Below, piece after piece: positions 1-10,152 of a stretch of DNA of 64,000 nt. A model generated the notes under the pieces. That model was not told the DNA's origin, did no database searches, and worked only from the letters and a program-made list of their open reading frames with translations. The position numbers and the translations under genes were made by a program. How positions within the stretch are numbered: position 1 is the first letter of the stretch; each line of letters begins with the position of its first letter. Origin of the DNA: JAMZMI01 sp963848175 (GTDB lineage Bacteria > Bacteroidota > Bacteroidia > Cytophagales > Cyclobacteriaceae); assembly GCA_963848175.1 (NCBI GenBank), contig CAWKCO010000012.1, positions 1 through 64,000 on the forward strand, written 5' to 3'.

Positions 1-770
1 TCACCACCTGGGCCTTCACCGACTACCACGAAGCGCACGTTTTTATTACGCTCTTGAAAGAGCTCGTAGGTCTTAGCAAGTGTATAGATTTCTTTTTCTT
101 TCACCAGTCGGCTTACGAAAAGGATGGTCTTTTCTTCTGTGATGCCATTTTTAGCTTTCCAATCTGGATCGCGAAATTCGGGATTGAATTTGCTTCGATC
201 TACTCCGCGTTTCCATAGTCTAATTTTATCTTCCTTCACATCATTGTCCATCAGAAATGCCTTCATTTCCTTCGAAGGCGCCAGCGTTAGGTCACATTTT
301 GGATATAGCCAAAGTTTCTTTTTTAGCAAAGGAAAAATAATCTCATAAGCCATCGGCACATACCTAAAGTAATATTGGATATAGGCAGGAAAATGAGAAT
401 GATAAGTAGTGATTACTGGTATATTATGCGCTCTACCATACTTCAGAGCATACAAGCCGAGCAATGATGGCGTGGTGAAATGAATGATATGTGGATCGAA
501 ACGCTCTAGTTTTTTCTCAATTGACTTTCGCAGAAAAGGTAAGGCAAAAACGTATTGCTTATAAAAAGGCCAAGTCACACCTGGACTTATGATGATCTTA
601 AAAGGAAATTTGCTGTCTTTTTTAGGTGGATGAGGAGTTACGAACACAAAGTCGAAGTGCTCTTTCGGCGCATGCTTCACGATCTGATAAAGCGTGTGCG
701 TAACACCATCAAAATGCTCCTCCAATATGTCCGCAAAAAAAGCAATGCGGATTTTCTCCTTTTTACTCAC
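1..770 (-). CDS. Glycosyltransferase family 4, N-terminal part (runs off left edge)
   Basis: The minus-strand frame is open from a GTG at 770 to the window edge, about 256 residues; an in-frame TGA lies just upstream, so GTG is the only plausible start. The N-terminus has a Rossmann strand followed by DGVTHT, as in GT4 enzymes that transfer sugars from nucleotide donors. Further on are PLLKKKLWLYPKCDLTLAPS, a typical pre-linker acceptor-domain end, then VDRSKFNP and LFVSRLVKEKE, which open the donor-binding GT-B domain, and VVVGEGPGG at the edge. It is cytoplasmic and probably acts on a lipid-linked or surface glycan. It is transcribed away from the next glycosyltransferase. The acceptor cannot be read from the sequence. 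Confidence 0.85.
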   Translation of the reverse strand, partial: MSKKEKIRIAFFADILEEHFDGVTHTLYQIVKHAPKEHFDFVFVTPHPPKKDSKFPFKIIISPGVTWPFYKQYVFALPFLRKSIEKKLERFDPHIIHFTTPSLLGLYALKYGRAHNIPVITTYHSHFPAYIQYYFRYVPMAYEIIFPLLKKKLWLYPKCDLTLAPSKEMKAFLMDNDVKEDKIRLWKRGVDRSKFNPEFRDPDWKAKNGITEEKTILFVSRLVKEKEIYTLAKTYELFQERNKNVRFVVVGEGPGG

Positions 771-909
771 CTGATTGTCCTTTGATTCTGCATAAACTCG
801 GCCAGCCGACCTGAATCATTGTGCTAAATTAACACTAATAGTTAAGTTGTCTATGCGTTTGGATTAACAGATATTTGCGCCTTTAAAATTGACTGACGGA
901 AAATCCTTA

Positions 910-1615
910 ATGAAATTTGTAACTGTAGCCTCGGCACGAAAACCTGAACTTCGATATCTGCTAGACTCTTGCGATCATTTCGGCATTGACATGGACGTGA
1001 TAGGCTTGGGGAGACCCTATCTGGGCAATGGTACCAAGATCGTCTATCTCAGTCAGTACCTTGAGCGGCTTGATCCTATGGAGGTGGTGTGCTTTACGGA
1101 TGCGTACGATAGTTTTTTCGTGAAACCTGCCGATACTTTAGAAGCTGATTTCAAAGCCAGAAACCAGCCATTTATTCTCACCGCAGAGGATAATTTTTAT
1201 TTTCGGCTCACATCCGTGAAAATGGCCGCACTCAACAGGCTCATCCTGTGGCAGTATCCTAAAAGCCAAAGCGTGTACAAACCGTATCGCTACCTCAATT
1301 CTGGAGGGTTTATCGGCTATGCTGGACATATCCTTCGATTATTCAAAATCTTCAATATCAACAAAACGATGTACAGCGATCAGCCATGGTTGCACATGCA
1401 TTATGTGAAGCACCCCGAGGATATTGCGCTTGGACTATAATCATGATTTTTTCACCATCTATGGTAAACATGCAGATGAAAGCACCTTTACTGTGGAGGG
1501 CGATCAGCTGACCAACAATTTGACAGGGTCGCACCCTTATATTTTTCATTTTCCAGGCAAAGTACATCGTGGTTTACACGATTTTGCCTCTCAGTTTTCA
1601 TTTATCAAAGGATAG
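910..1615 (+). CDS. PLOD-type glycosyltransferase (GT_PLOD), one frameshift
   Basis: The protein resembles the glycosyltransferase domain of procollagen lysyl hydroxylase/galactosyltransferase enzymes. Visible motifs are VVCFTDAYDSFF (the DxxD metal/nucleotide site), FILTAEDNF, YLNSGGFIGYA, SDQPWLH, LDYN and a final HFPGKVHRG. The frame breaks near 1431: removing one G from the GG at 1431-1432 restores the LDYNHDFFTIYG continuation through the stop at 1615. ATG 910 is preferred over TTG 889 because the conserved strand KFVTVAS begins right after it. Length is about 235 residues, a single GT domain without the hydroxylase. The next gene starts 3 bases downstream, so they are probably co-transcribed. 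The acceptor is unknown. Confidence 0.75.
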
Positions 1616-1617
1616 TT

Positions 1618-2817
1618 TTGTCGCATTCGCTAAAAGAAATTCTCGTCATCTCACACAAATTTCCACCGAGCATCGGAGGGATGCAGAAGCATTGCTATGA
1701 GCTGGTAGAAGGACTTGGAGGGCAAAGTGAAAATCCATCGATTGATTCAAACGGCTGGCATTTCTAAACTGTGGTTTTTCTTGACTGTGGTGGGGCGAGC
1801 GAAAAAGATACTTAGGAATCATCCAGCCATTTCCATGATTTATGTGAATGACGGGTTGATGGCTTTTGTGCTCACACGCTTGATGAAATAGCACAAAAGT
1901 ACCCATGGTAGCCACTATACACGGTTTGGATGTGGTGTTTCCGATGAAGTTTTATCAGAACTGGGTAAAGAACACACTGAGTAGATATCACGCCATTATT
2001 GCAGTGAGCAAAGCCACGAAAGAGGAATGTATCCAAAGCGGCAGTTCCTGCCGAAAAAGTATTTATGGTGCAAAATGGTTATGAACCACCAGCCGTTCAC
2101 CAAGCGTGATCCAAATGTCATTATTAGACAAGCTTAAAAACGATTTTGGTTTTGACCCAAAAGGAAAGAAAATCATCATTTCCATAGGACGAGGAGTTCG
2201 CCGAAAAGGATTTTCTTGGTTTATCCGACAGGTGATGACCAAACTTCCAGATGATGTTTGTTATTTGATCATTGGGCCAAAAACGAATACGGTTCCACTG
2301 AAGCGACTGAAAAATTGGCTGCCAAAATCCCTCTTCGATAAGATCGTGCTTTTTGCAGGATTGGCAGTGGACGAAATAGAAATAGAGCGTGCCATTGAAG
2401 AGTTGAAACTTGCATCACGCGTGAAACGCATTAGCAACTTGTCTAATGCCGAACTCACAGCACTTATCCAGTTGGCAGATTTATCTGTGATGCCCAATGT
2501 GAAAGTGGAGGGGGACTTTGAAGGGTTTGGATTGGTGGCTTTAGAGGCTGCATCGAACGGAACGCTGCTAGTAGGGGCAGGTATAGAAGGGATCACCACG
2601 GCGATAGAAAATGGTGTGAATGGCATATTGCTACCTTCTGAGAATGCGTCGATTTGGGTGGATAAAATACAGGAACTGTTTGGAAGGTGACGAGGTGCTG
2701 AAAGCTTTATCAAAGCAATATCAGGAGAACACCTTGACGCATAGCTTCTCTTGGGAGCGCATGGTGCAGGAATACCACAATATATTTATGCAGGTTTCTA
2801 AACAGAACGAGCAATGA
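1618..2817 (+). CDS. Glycosyltransferase family 4, five frameshifts
   Basis: A GT-B glycosyltransferase of about 399 residues can be read only by changing frame near 1720, 1888, 2043, 2103 and 2685; four of the five fit one extra base. The start is TTG 1618, giving MSHSLKEILVISHKFPPSIGG, the classic GT4 N-terminus with its GG loop. In order follow IHGLDVVFP, IIAVSKATKEECI, VFMVQNGYEPP, IISIGRGVRRKGF, LIIGP, the catalytic-side region EGFGLVALEAASNG, and NGILLPSE. The C-terminal helix HSFSWERMVQEYHNIF ends the protein, and its stop overlaps the start of the next gene by 4 bases. Motifs on both sides of every break are intact, which argues for sequence errors rather than an old pseudogene. Confidence 0.75.
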
Positions 2818-4515
2818 CATTGAAAATTGGAGCATTTGGATCGCAGCAGGCGATTGATCGAGCGCAAATAGAGCTACCTGATGTAAGTCTAATTTCCTTG
2901 GATGCCCAAACGGGACAAAGTGCTTTTGATCAAGTACTGGCTTTTTTGGAGGATGGCGAACCTGATGAACCTGTATTGATCGTCAATGCTGAATATACCT
3001 TACTCAAAGGTCAGGTCGAAGGCTATGTGGGGGAGTTTGATGTGCTGGATTGTGATATTCTGTTTTCGGCCAGCGCGGCATTTCATTATGACGATGATGT
3101 GCTTCGGTATTATTTCTGGAAATATTATCCGCGCGAAAAGACCATTTACCATTACCTCGATTCTAATGCATTTATCGGGAAGGCTGGTAAAATCAAGGAG
3201 TTAATCGCTAGCATTCAGTCTGAGTATCCTGCTCATTTTTCTTGGCATGATTTGCTCACACGCTATTATGTGGATTACCTGCTAAAGGCAGTGAAAACGG
3301 ATTTGCGACTGAAACTTGATCGCAATCAGGATCTCTTTGGCAATGTAGATGGAAGGCGTGGTGCTTACAAATGGCCGCTACTGTCTTGGATGCATGCTGA
3401 TCTTTTTAGTCGATTGGAAACGGAGGCTTTTGATCGAAAAGATAAACTTCAATTGCAAGACCAACTTTGGGATATCAAGTTCTCGAAACGCCGATCCTTT
3501 TCATTTAACAATAGACAGAAATCGACTCCATCCGTATGGATTGCGAGAGGGGATTCGGAAGGTTTAGATCGTGTTGATTTGCGATTGCAAAATCAGCCGA
3601 AAGGGGGCAAAGGTCTGGGCATTTGGTTTGCTTCATTTTGGGCTTATGTGCGGTCAGTTTTTTCATTTTTTGCCGCATGGCTGATCAATAGAGGCGAGAC
3701 GAGAACATTCAGAATTTTTAGATATTCGGCCAATGCCAATCCTGAATGGGATCGTGTCATTCAGAAGTTTTTAGGCCATTTGGAACGAAAAGAAGGCTTC
3801 ACTTTTGCCCACTTCAATGATGGGGAAATGACTTTTATCAAAAAATATATCAATGAAAACCATGCAGAGACATGGTTTGGTCGCCGACAGCAGAAGTATA
3901 ATAAAGCGCTGGGTGAGCGACTTGACGGATGCTTTGAAACTAGAAAAAGAGCGCTATCACGTAGGGATACCATGTAGCACGAGCCATCCAAAGTTGCGAG
4001 CGTTGGCCGACGGTATTGTAGCGGGGCATACAGGCGTGGTGCCAGCAATGACGCTGCATCATAATATTCGCTTTTTCCCCAATATCATCAACCACATGAA
4101 GGATAGGGAGTGCTTCTTTGTGAAAAACGAGCACCAAAAGTTGGATGTCTTTGAAAAGCTGGGTGTTGAGATTAAGCAAGAGAACCTGATCATCGTCCCA
4201 TTCAAGAACTCTTATTTGCTTTACGACGAACTAAAAGATCGGAAATTCCCCGATGGTGCAATTGTGATTTTGATTTGCGGTATGCTAGCCAAAATCATCA
4301 TTCCGGCATGGTTTGAAAACAATCCAAATGGCACCTTCCTAGCACTTGGTTCATCAATGGATGATTTTATTCAACGGACAAATACGAAGTTTACCTTGTA
4401 TCCAACAAAGGGATTGCCACTCACTTGCAATATTCAGCCAACCAAGTTTTTTGCCTTTGGGTGGAAAAAGGAATGTCCGGAATGCTGGACGATGGAAGAG
4501 GAGTTTGAGGTGTAA
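2814..4515 (+). CDS. Two-domain glycosyltransferase: degenerate PLOD-like domain + GT-D-like domain, one frameshift
   Basis: The first ~220 residues parallel the PLOD-type protein at 910-1615: VLIVNAEYTLL sits where the active enzyme has VVCFTDAYDSFF, then FWKYYPREKTIYHYLDSNAFIGKAGK and RNQDLFGNVDGRRG. The catalytic DxxD is replaced by N-A-E-Y-T, so this half may be inactive. After a linker with a hydrophobic stretch (about residues 265-290), the C-terminal half has FTFAHFNDGEMTFI, similar to the DGE motif of GT-D (former DUF1792) enzymes, then YHVGIPC and FLALGSSMDDF. The frame breaks near 3920 (one extra base). Domain assignment of the second half is by motif memory only. It overlaps the upstream GT4 by 4 bases. 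Confidence 0.55.
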
Positions 4516-4581
4516 AGTAATTATAGTTTTATTTTTGATATCAATTAATAATGCCGAGTTAGAGCAATGAGACTGAAAAAA

Positions 4582-6060
4582 TCACCCTAATCTCTTCGTT
4601 TTATTAATGCACGTAGGTAGTTCTTCTTGATAGTGCGTGACGTAAATGAGCGTCATTTTGGTATGCGCAAAAATGGTGTCAATGATCTGTCTAAACTGTT
4701 CCTGATGTTGGTGATCCAATCCTTGACAAGGCTCGTCTAGAATCAACAAGGTTGGCACTTTTACCAGTGCTCTTGCTAAAAGACAAGCACGCTGCTGGCT
4801 TGCTGAAAGCTCACTGAGAACGATGTTTTGCACATCCGTAAGGTTCATCAAATCGAGCCAGTGCTTAGCGATTCGCTGTTCTTCTTCAGTTCCAGTCTTT
4901 CGCGTACCCAAGGCTTCATAAAAGCCAGAAATTACAATTTCTTTGCAGGTGTAGAAGGAAGGAAAAAACTGATAGAACTCAGGAGACATAAACCCGATAT
5001 GTCGCTTTATTTCCCAGATACTTTCTCTACTTCCCCGTTTTTTATCGAAAAGGGTCAGGTCACAGGCATAAGCTTGAGGATGATCTCCATTCAATAAGCT
5101 GATCAGGGTGGATTTACCTGAGCCGTTGATTCCCGTTAGTGTCCAACGTTCACCCGCGCATATTTTCCACGAGATATTTTCCAATACCACCGTGTCTCCA
5201 TAGCGTATAGTCGCATTTTTTAAATCTACGATAGATTCGAATGGAGGGATCGGCTTTGAAAGCAATGTTTGTAACACCTCAAAATCGACTTTGGGAGTTT
5301 TGTCGGGACAATGGTTGTCAGGATCAAAATCACTTTTTGGCAAGTTGTGAAGACACTTACATTCATCCATTACCAAAACGTTTGTAACCACATCTGGTAC
5401 TTCATATGGGGTAGTGACTACTATTATAGCTGTTCCGTTTTTAGCAATTTCTGTAAGAATGTTGTTGAAACTTATTCTGGTTTCTGAGTCTAGGCCCGTG
5501 TATAAATTGTCCAGCATCAATATCACAGGATTTTTGAGGAGTACAGAAGCCAACCGTAGGCGTTTGCTCTCACCGTTGCTGAGTTTGAGCAGCGATTTAT
5601 CCCACAGTTTTTCCAGACCAAAAATAGATTTTACGCGATCCAACGTCCAGTGTTGATGCCTTGCACATTGGGTGTATTGCTCCTGTAGATATTCCGATAC
5701 GTTGAGTGTGTTGTCAGCGTCACTTACATTGTATCGCTGTTGGTAGTAGAAGTCTTTTGTATTTGACTTGTTTTTGAAAGCATGACGTACATCTACGAGC
5801 TGGATCAAGTCATGGTAGGTGAAAAACTCGTTCACTTTTTTTTCTTCTTCGCGGAAAGCATCGGCAAACGGATGTGACAGGCTTCCGTCTGCTACTATAA
5901 ACTTACCTGCGAGTGTTTGAAGCAAGGCGCTTTTTCCACTGCCGTTTGAGCCCACGATCGCCCAATGCTGCCCCGCTTCCCATTGGAAGTTTATGTTCTC
6001 AAAAATGGTCTTAGCTCGAAATTTGATTTGGCCATTGGTAAGAGAAAGAATGGTGGGCAT
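4582..6060 (-). CDS. ModF-like protein with two ABC ATPase domains
   Basis: This is a 492-residue soluble protein with two complete ATP-binding cassettes and no membrane segments. Walker A motifs are GSNGSGKSALL (about residue 37) and GINGSGKSTLI (about 315); signature-type motifs are LSNGESKRLRLAS and LSASQQRACLLA, each followed by a Walker B (LMLDN, LLILDEP). Length and layout match E. coli ModF (PhrA), an ABC protein of unclear role associated with molybdate genes. No molybdate permease or binding protein lies nearby here, so a transport role cannot be inferred. The first Walker B ends in DN instead of DE, so the first site may be catalytically weak. It is convergent with the glycosyltransferase operon. 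Confidence 0.8.
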   Translation of the reverse strand: MPTILSLTNGQIKFRAKTIFENINFQWEAGQHWAIVGSNGSGKSALLQTLAGKFIVADGSLSHPFADAFREEEKKVNEFFTYHDLIQLVDVRHAFKNKSNTKDFYYQQRYNVSDADNTLNVSEYLQEQYTQCARHQHWTLDRVKSIFGLEKLWDKSLLKLSNGESKRLRLASVLLKNPVILMLDNLYTGLDSETRISFNNILTEIAKNGTAIIVVTTPYEVPDVVTNVLVMDECKCLHNLPKSDFDPDNHCPDKTPKVDFEVLQTLLSKPIPPFESIVDLKNATIRYGDTVVLENISWKICAGERWTLTGINGSGKSTLISLLNGDHPQAYACDLTLFDKKRGSRESIWEIKRHIGFMSPEFYQFFPSFYTCKEIVISGFYEALGTRKTGTEEEQRIAKHWLDLMNLTDVQNIVLSELSASQQRACLLARALVKVPTLLILDEPCQGLDHQHQEQFRQIIDTIFAHTKMTLIYVTHYQEELPTCINKTKRLG

Positions 6061-6378
6061 GGATAGAAAGATGAAATTTGCACGGCAAAATAAAAAGGAA
6101 TGGTGGAAGCGTTATCGCATGTAGAGTAATTAATTAAGGTTCTTTCAGTAGAGAACCTTAATTCGTCCATTTGAATATTAAAAAATGCCTCTGTGTTGTT
6201 AATTAAGAAAGTTATGGAGATGGTAGGTAAGAAAGCTCAGTTAAATGAAATTGGGTAATACACTCTGTTTTTTCCAATTATCTAAACTTTCAGCACAAAT
6301 TTTGAATCCCTAGTTGATATCTTGCGTAACATCGCCAATCCTTTCGTGGTGCTACAAACATCTTTTAGTCTCTAACCA
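6061..6378. other. Intergenic region between divergent genes
   Basis: This 318-base stretch separates the divergently transcribed ModF-like gene and histidine kinase. It must hold both promoters. The only clear structure is a perfect 12-bp inverted repeat at 6132-6163, listed separately. I see no conserved open frame in it. Confidence 0.6.
6132..6163. promoter_or_regulatory. Perfect 12-bp inverted repeat in divergent promoter region
   Basis: AATTAAGGTTCT at 6132-6143 is exactly complementary to AGAACCTTAATT at 6152-6163, with an 8-base loop. No T-tract follows on either strand. It lies 72 bases upstream of one gene and 216 bases upstream of the other. Operator or 5'-UTR hairpin is more likely than a terminator, since neither flanking gene ends here. 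Confidence 0.5.
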
Positions 6379-8175
6379 ATGAGTAAAACCTTTAACAAGA
6401 TTGCTTTCTTTTCGTCTATTTTCATTCTCTTTCTGGTCACCTACTATGCCTACATTAGTTTCAAAGAGTATGATAAAGATGCTCTGTGGGTGGAGCATAG
6501 CGAGCGGGTGAAAAGCGAGGTAATGGCCATGGTGTCCGTGTCGAAAACTCTTTCTATGAATTTAAGGAATTTGGCTGTTAAACAGGCAGAAATTAATTCA
6601 GACAATTTTAATGATGCCAGGATTGAAATTGAAGAAAAATATAAACTGATAGATAGTCTAGTTGCTGACAACCCAAATCAAGGTGCGAACCTTGCCCAAT
6701 TAAAGAAAAAGGTGGATAATCACTTTGTACAGTGTATTGACCTTTTGAACCATGTCAATGGGAAAAATTACGAGTTGGTTGAGCTAGCGCCAGAACTTTC
6801 AGCTGAAAGTCGTACCATTGATTCCATTGGATTGATGCGTAACGAAATGATTCAGATTGAATCCGATTTGCTGAAGGGTAGATCCCAAAAAAGAGCAAAA
6901 TCTGCTCAGCTAGCACCCGTCAAACTTGTTTTTTTAGCCTTTGTCGCACTGATTCTCATATCTTATTTATTTATTAACACCTTTTCCTTATTGGATAAAA
7001 ATGACCGTGCGAGTAAAGCATTCTTAAAGAAGGTCAAGGAGCTAGGTGAAGAAATCGAGAAGAAAGAAAGACTTCAAAGTGTACTTAAAAGCGTTATAAA
7101 TTCTTCAACAAATGGCATTCAGGCTTTTGATTCTATTCGAAATGCACAAAATGAAATCATCGATTTTAAAGCCACTATTGTAAATAAAAGGGCGGTAGAA
7201 ATCATGGAAGTGTCCGAAGAAGAGCAACTGAATAGTACGCTGCTCACCATCACTCCGGGCAATAAGGAAGCTGGACTCTTTGATGCTTATGTAGATGTAG
7301 TTGAATCTGGTAAGACATTTCAAACAGTGTTTTATTACGAGCAGGATGAATTTGAGACATGGTTTGATACTACTGCTGTAGCCAATGGTGATGGGTTTGT
7401 TGTCACATTTGCGGATGTCACAGAGAGCAAGATATCTGAAAGACAATTGGAAATGCAGAAACAAGAGTTGGAGTCTGCCAATCAGGAGCTTGAGCGATTT
7501 GCCTATGTGGCCTCTCACGACTTGCAAGAGCCACTAAGAAAGATACGTACCTTTGGCGATCGTCTGGCTGATCGGTATAGTGAAGCGTTGGATGAAAGAG
7601 CCAAAGATTATATTCTCAGAATGGGTTCGGCCGCTGAACGCATGCAGGTACTAATCAACGATTTGTTGAAGTTTTCAAGGATTTCCAGAAAAGAATCTCC
7701 CAAAGATGAAGTAAACCTCAATAGATGTTTAGATAAAGTTTTAGAAGTGCTTGAGTTAGAAATAGCAGAAAAACAGGCCGTCATCCACAGGTCAACATTA
7801 CCCACCATCATTGGAGATGAATCTCAAATAGAGCAGTTATTTCAAAATTTATTGACCAACTCTTTAAAATATTCTAAAAAAGATTTGATTCCCGAAATAA
7901 ACATTAGCTGTAAAAATTGCGGAGTAGAACAAGCACTTTTGGAGGGTGAAGTATTTTGGAAAATTCGATTTGAAGATAATGGCATTGGCTTTGATAATCA
8001 ATACAATAAGCAAATTTTTCAGGTGTTTGAAAGGCTGCACGGAAGAACAGAATACCACGGAACGGGCATAGGACTAGCTTTATGTGAAAAAATTCTAACC
8101 AGGCATGGAGGGAGAATAGAAGCTGACGGAGAAGTTGGCAAAGGTGCAATTTTCACTGTATTTTTGCCAGCATAA
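6379..8175 (+). CDS. Membrane-bound sensor histidine kinase
   Basis: The 598-residue protein has a first membrane segment at about residues 8-27, a periplasmic helical sensor (about 28-175), a second membrane segment (about 178-202), a PAS-like domain (about 230-355), a short coiled coil, and a phytochrome-like HisKA domain. The phospho-acceptor is His380 in VASHDLQEPLRKI. The HATPase follows with N-box NLLTNSLKYS and G-boxes DNGIGFD and GTGIGLALC. The ASHDLQEPLR type of kinase is usually paired with Rcp1-like single receivers, and exactly such a gene follows 18 bases downstream. The sensor domain ligand is unknown. Confidence 0.9.
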   Translation: MSKTFNKIAFFSSIFILFLVTYYAYISFKEYDKDALWVEHSERVKSEVMAMVSVSKTLSMNLRNLAVKQAEINSDNFNDARIEIEEKYKLIDSLVADNPNQGANLAQLKKKVDNHFVQCIDLLNHVNGKNYELVELAPELSAESRTIDSIGLMRNEMIQIESDLLKGRSQKRAKSAQLAPVKLVFLAFVALILISYLFINTFSLLDKNDRASKAFLKKVKELGEEIEKKERLQSVLKSVINSSTNGIQAFDSIRNAQNEIIDFKATIVNKRAVEIMEVSEEEQLNSTLLTITPGNKEAGLFDAYVDVVESGKTFQTVFYYEQDEFETWFDTTAVANGDGFVVTFADVTESKISERQLEMQKQELESANQELERFAYVASHDLQEPLRKIRTFGDRLADRYSEALDERAKDYILRMGSAAERMQVLINDLLKFSRISRKESPKDEVNLNRCLDKVLEVLELEIAEKQAVIHRSTLPTIIGDESQIEQLFQNLLTNSLKYSKKDLIPEINISCKNCGVEQALLEGEVFWKIRFEDNGIGFDNQYNKQIFQVFERLHGRTEYHGTGIGLALCEKILTRHGGRIEADGEVGKGAIFTVFLPA

Positions 8176-8193
8176 TTATAATAGACATAAAAA

Positions 8194-8637
8194 TTGAAAC
8201 CGATTACAATCCTTATGGCAGATGATGATCCAGATGATCAACTCATGGCCAGAGAAGCTTTTGAAGAAAATAAGATGGCCAATACTCTCCAGATTGTGAG
8301 TGATGGTCAGGAACTGATGGACTATTTGAAGCATAGAGGGAAATACAACGCAGATAATGCTCCTAAGCCGGGGTTGATTCTTCTAGACTTAAATATGCCT
8401 AAAATGGATGGACGCACAGCGCTCACGGAGATCAAGAATGATCCTGAGTTGAAGCGAATCCCCATAGTGGTATTGACCACTAGCAAGTCTGACGAGGATG
8501 TTATTTCCAGTTATGATGGTGGGGTATCTTCTTTCATTACCAAGCCCGTGACATTTGAAGGTTTGCTCAATGTTACCAAGCAAATTGGAAGATATTGGTT
8601 TGGTATAGTAGTCTTGCCAGACAATGACAAGAATTAG
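8194..8637 (+). CDS. Rcp1-type single-domain response regulator
   Basis: This 147-residue receiver has the acidic pocket DDDPDDQ, the phospho-acceptor Asp65 in LLDLNMPKMDG, the switch Thr in VVLTTSK and the conserved Lys in ITKPV, then the typical Rcp tail WFGIVVLP. There is no output domain. The TTG at 8194 is chosen as start because the first beta strand (ITILMADDD) would be lost from the ATG at 8215. It is the likely phosphate acceptor for the upstream kinase and may hand phosphate on to, or compete with, the hybrid protein 39 bases downstream. Confidence 0.9.
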   Translation: MKPITILMADDDPDDQLMAREAFEENKMANTLQIVSDGQELMDYLKHRGKYNADNAPKPGLILLDLNMPKMDGRTALTEIKNDPELKRIPIVVLTTSKSDEDVISSYDGGVSSFITKPVTFEGLLNVTKQIGRYWFGIVVLPDNDKN

Positions 8638-8676
8638 TGAATAAGTAGAACAGAAAAACACCTTTGATTGCGTATT

Positions 8677-10113
8677 ATGGCGCGAATAAATCTATTGTTG
8701 GTAGACGATGATGAAGATGATTACATCCTGACAAAAGAAACAATTGAAAATATTGTGACTTTAGAGGCGATAATTACCTGGGTAGGTGATTATGATGAAG
8801 CTGAGAAAGCTTTGCTTACAGGAAAATATGATATCGCATTTATAGATTACCGATTGGGCAAAGAGACTGGAATAGCTTTAATAAAATCTGCTCTTGACAA
8901 AGGAGTGCTCACTCCTTTGATTATCCTTACAGGAAAGGGGGATCAGCAAATAGACAATCAGGCCATGGAAGAGGGAGCGGTAGATTATCTTGTGAAAGAT
9001 GAGATTACCTCCGTGATCATGGAGCGAAGCATCAGGTACGCCCTGAAAAATGCGGAGAACCTACAAAAGATCAGTCAGAGTGAGGCCAAATTTAAGCAGC
9101 TTTTTGAGCGCTCTATAGATTCGATTTTTATATCCGACGGTGATCATAAAATATTAGATGCCAACTGCGCCATGCTCAAAATGCTATGCTACTCTTATGA
9201 GGAGTTGATAGGCATGAATATGTTTGATCTTTGCAATGATTGTAACGAATTTGAAGAGTTTCAAAAACAGTTGGTGAAGGAATCACAAATTGTGGATTTC
9301 GAGATTGAGCTTTTTGGTAAAAATAGGGAGAATATTACTTGTCAAGTATCCTCTGTGGCGAGGGTGGATGCTGCGAGTAAAGTGATTGGTTATCAAGGGA
9401 TCATAAAGGATGTGACCTTAAAGAAAATTGCAGAGAAAGAGCTGCTTTTAGCTGAAAGACTTTCTCTCACGGGAAAATTGGCACGAAGTATCGCTCATGA
9501 GATACGAAATCCTTTGACCAACTTAAGTCTGGCTATGGAGCAGCTGAGAGACGCAGTTGATCATACTGATGACACTGAGTTGTTTTTGGGAATAATGGAG
9601 CGCAATTCAAAACGAATCGATCATTTGATTTCTGAGTTGATGGACTCGTCTAAAATCCAGACTCTGAAAAAAGCACCTTATAATATCAATGACTTGCTGA
9701 AAGAGACCATTTGCAGAATAAAGGACAGGATTATCTTGAGAAAATTGTCCTTAAAGGAGTACTACGATGAAACAATCCCTGTTGTTAGTGTAGATCTCCA
9801 GCAATTGAAAACTGCGTTTTTAAATATATTAGTCAATGCAGTAGAAGCGGTAGATGATCAGGTAGGGGAGCTTTATGTAACTACTAAATTGAACGGTAAT
9901 TTTATTGAAGTAGAGATAAAGGACAATGGATGTGGAATAGATCCACAATCTATTAAAAGCCTGTTTGATCCTTTTTTTACGCAAAAGAAGGGAGGCTTTG
10001 GTTTGGGCTTAACATCTACTCAGTCCATCATTCAAAATCATAAAGGAAGAATAGAAGTTTCCAGCCAACTGGGCGTAGGAACTGCCTTTACGATCACTAT
10101 CCCTTGTGATTAG
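8677..10113 (+). CDS. Receiver-PAS-histidine kinase hybrid
   Basis: The protein is about 478 residues from ATG 8677; a TTG at 8668 is also in frame. The order is an N-terminal receiver (VDDDEDD, Asp57 in FIDYRLGKETG, Lys in LVKDE), a PAS domain (about residues 135-255, IFISDGDHKILDANCAML), a HisKA domain with His274 in SIAHEIRNPLTNL, and a HATPase with NILVNAVEAV, DNGCGID and GFGLGLTSTQ. No membrane segment is present, so it is cytosolic. A receiver placed before a kinase suggests that phosphorylation by the upstream kinase gates a second kinase, in series. It ends before a strong bidirectional terminator. Confidence 0.9.
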   Translation: MARINLLLVDDDEDDYILTKETIENIVTLEAIITWVGDYDEAEKALLTGKYDIAFIDYRLGKETGIALIKSALDKGVLTPLIILTGKGDQQIDNQAMEEGAVDYLVKDEITSVIMERSIRYALKNAENLQKISQSEAKFKQLFERSIDSIFISDGDHKILDANCAMLKMLCYSYEELIGMNMFDLCNDCNEFEEFQKQLVKESQIVDFEIELFGKNRENITCQVSSVARVDAASKVIGYQGIIKDVTLKKIAEKELLLAERLSLTGKLARSIAHEIRNPLTNLSLAMEQLRDAVDHTDDTELFLGIMERNSKRIDHLISELMDSSKIQTLKKAPYNINDLLKETICRIKDRIILRKLSLKEYYDETIPVVSVDLQQLKTAFLNILVNAVEAVDDQVGELYVTTKLNGNFIEVEIKDNGCGIDPQSIKSLFDPFFTQKKGGFGLGLTSTQSIIQNHKGRIEVSSQLGVGTAFTITIPCD

Positions 10114-10152
10114 CGCCTTTTAAACTAGAGTATTTTTTCTGGAAGAAACAAA

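Noticed and set aside
2261..2713. A 150-codon minus-strand open frame in the GT4 gene
   Set aside because: It lies entirely opposite conserved GT4 motifs and has no recognisable features.
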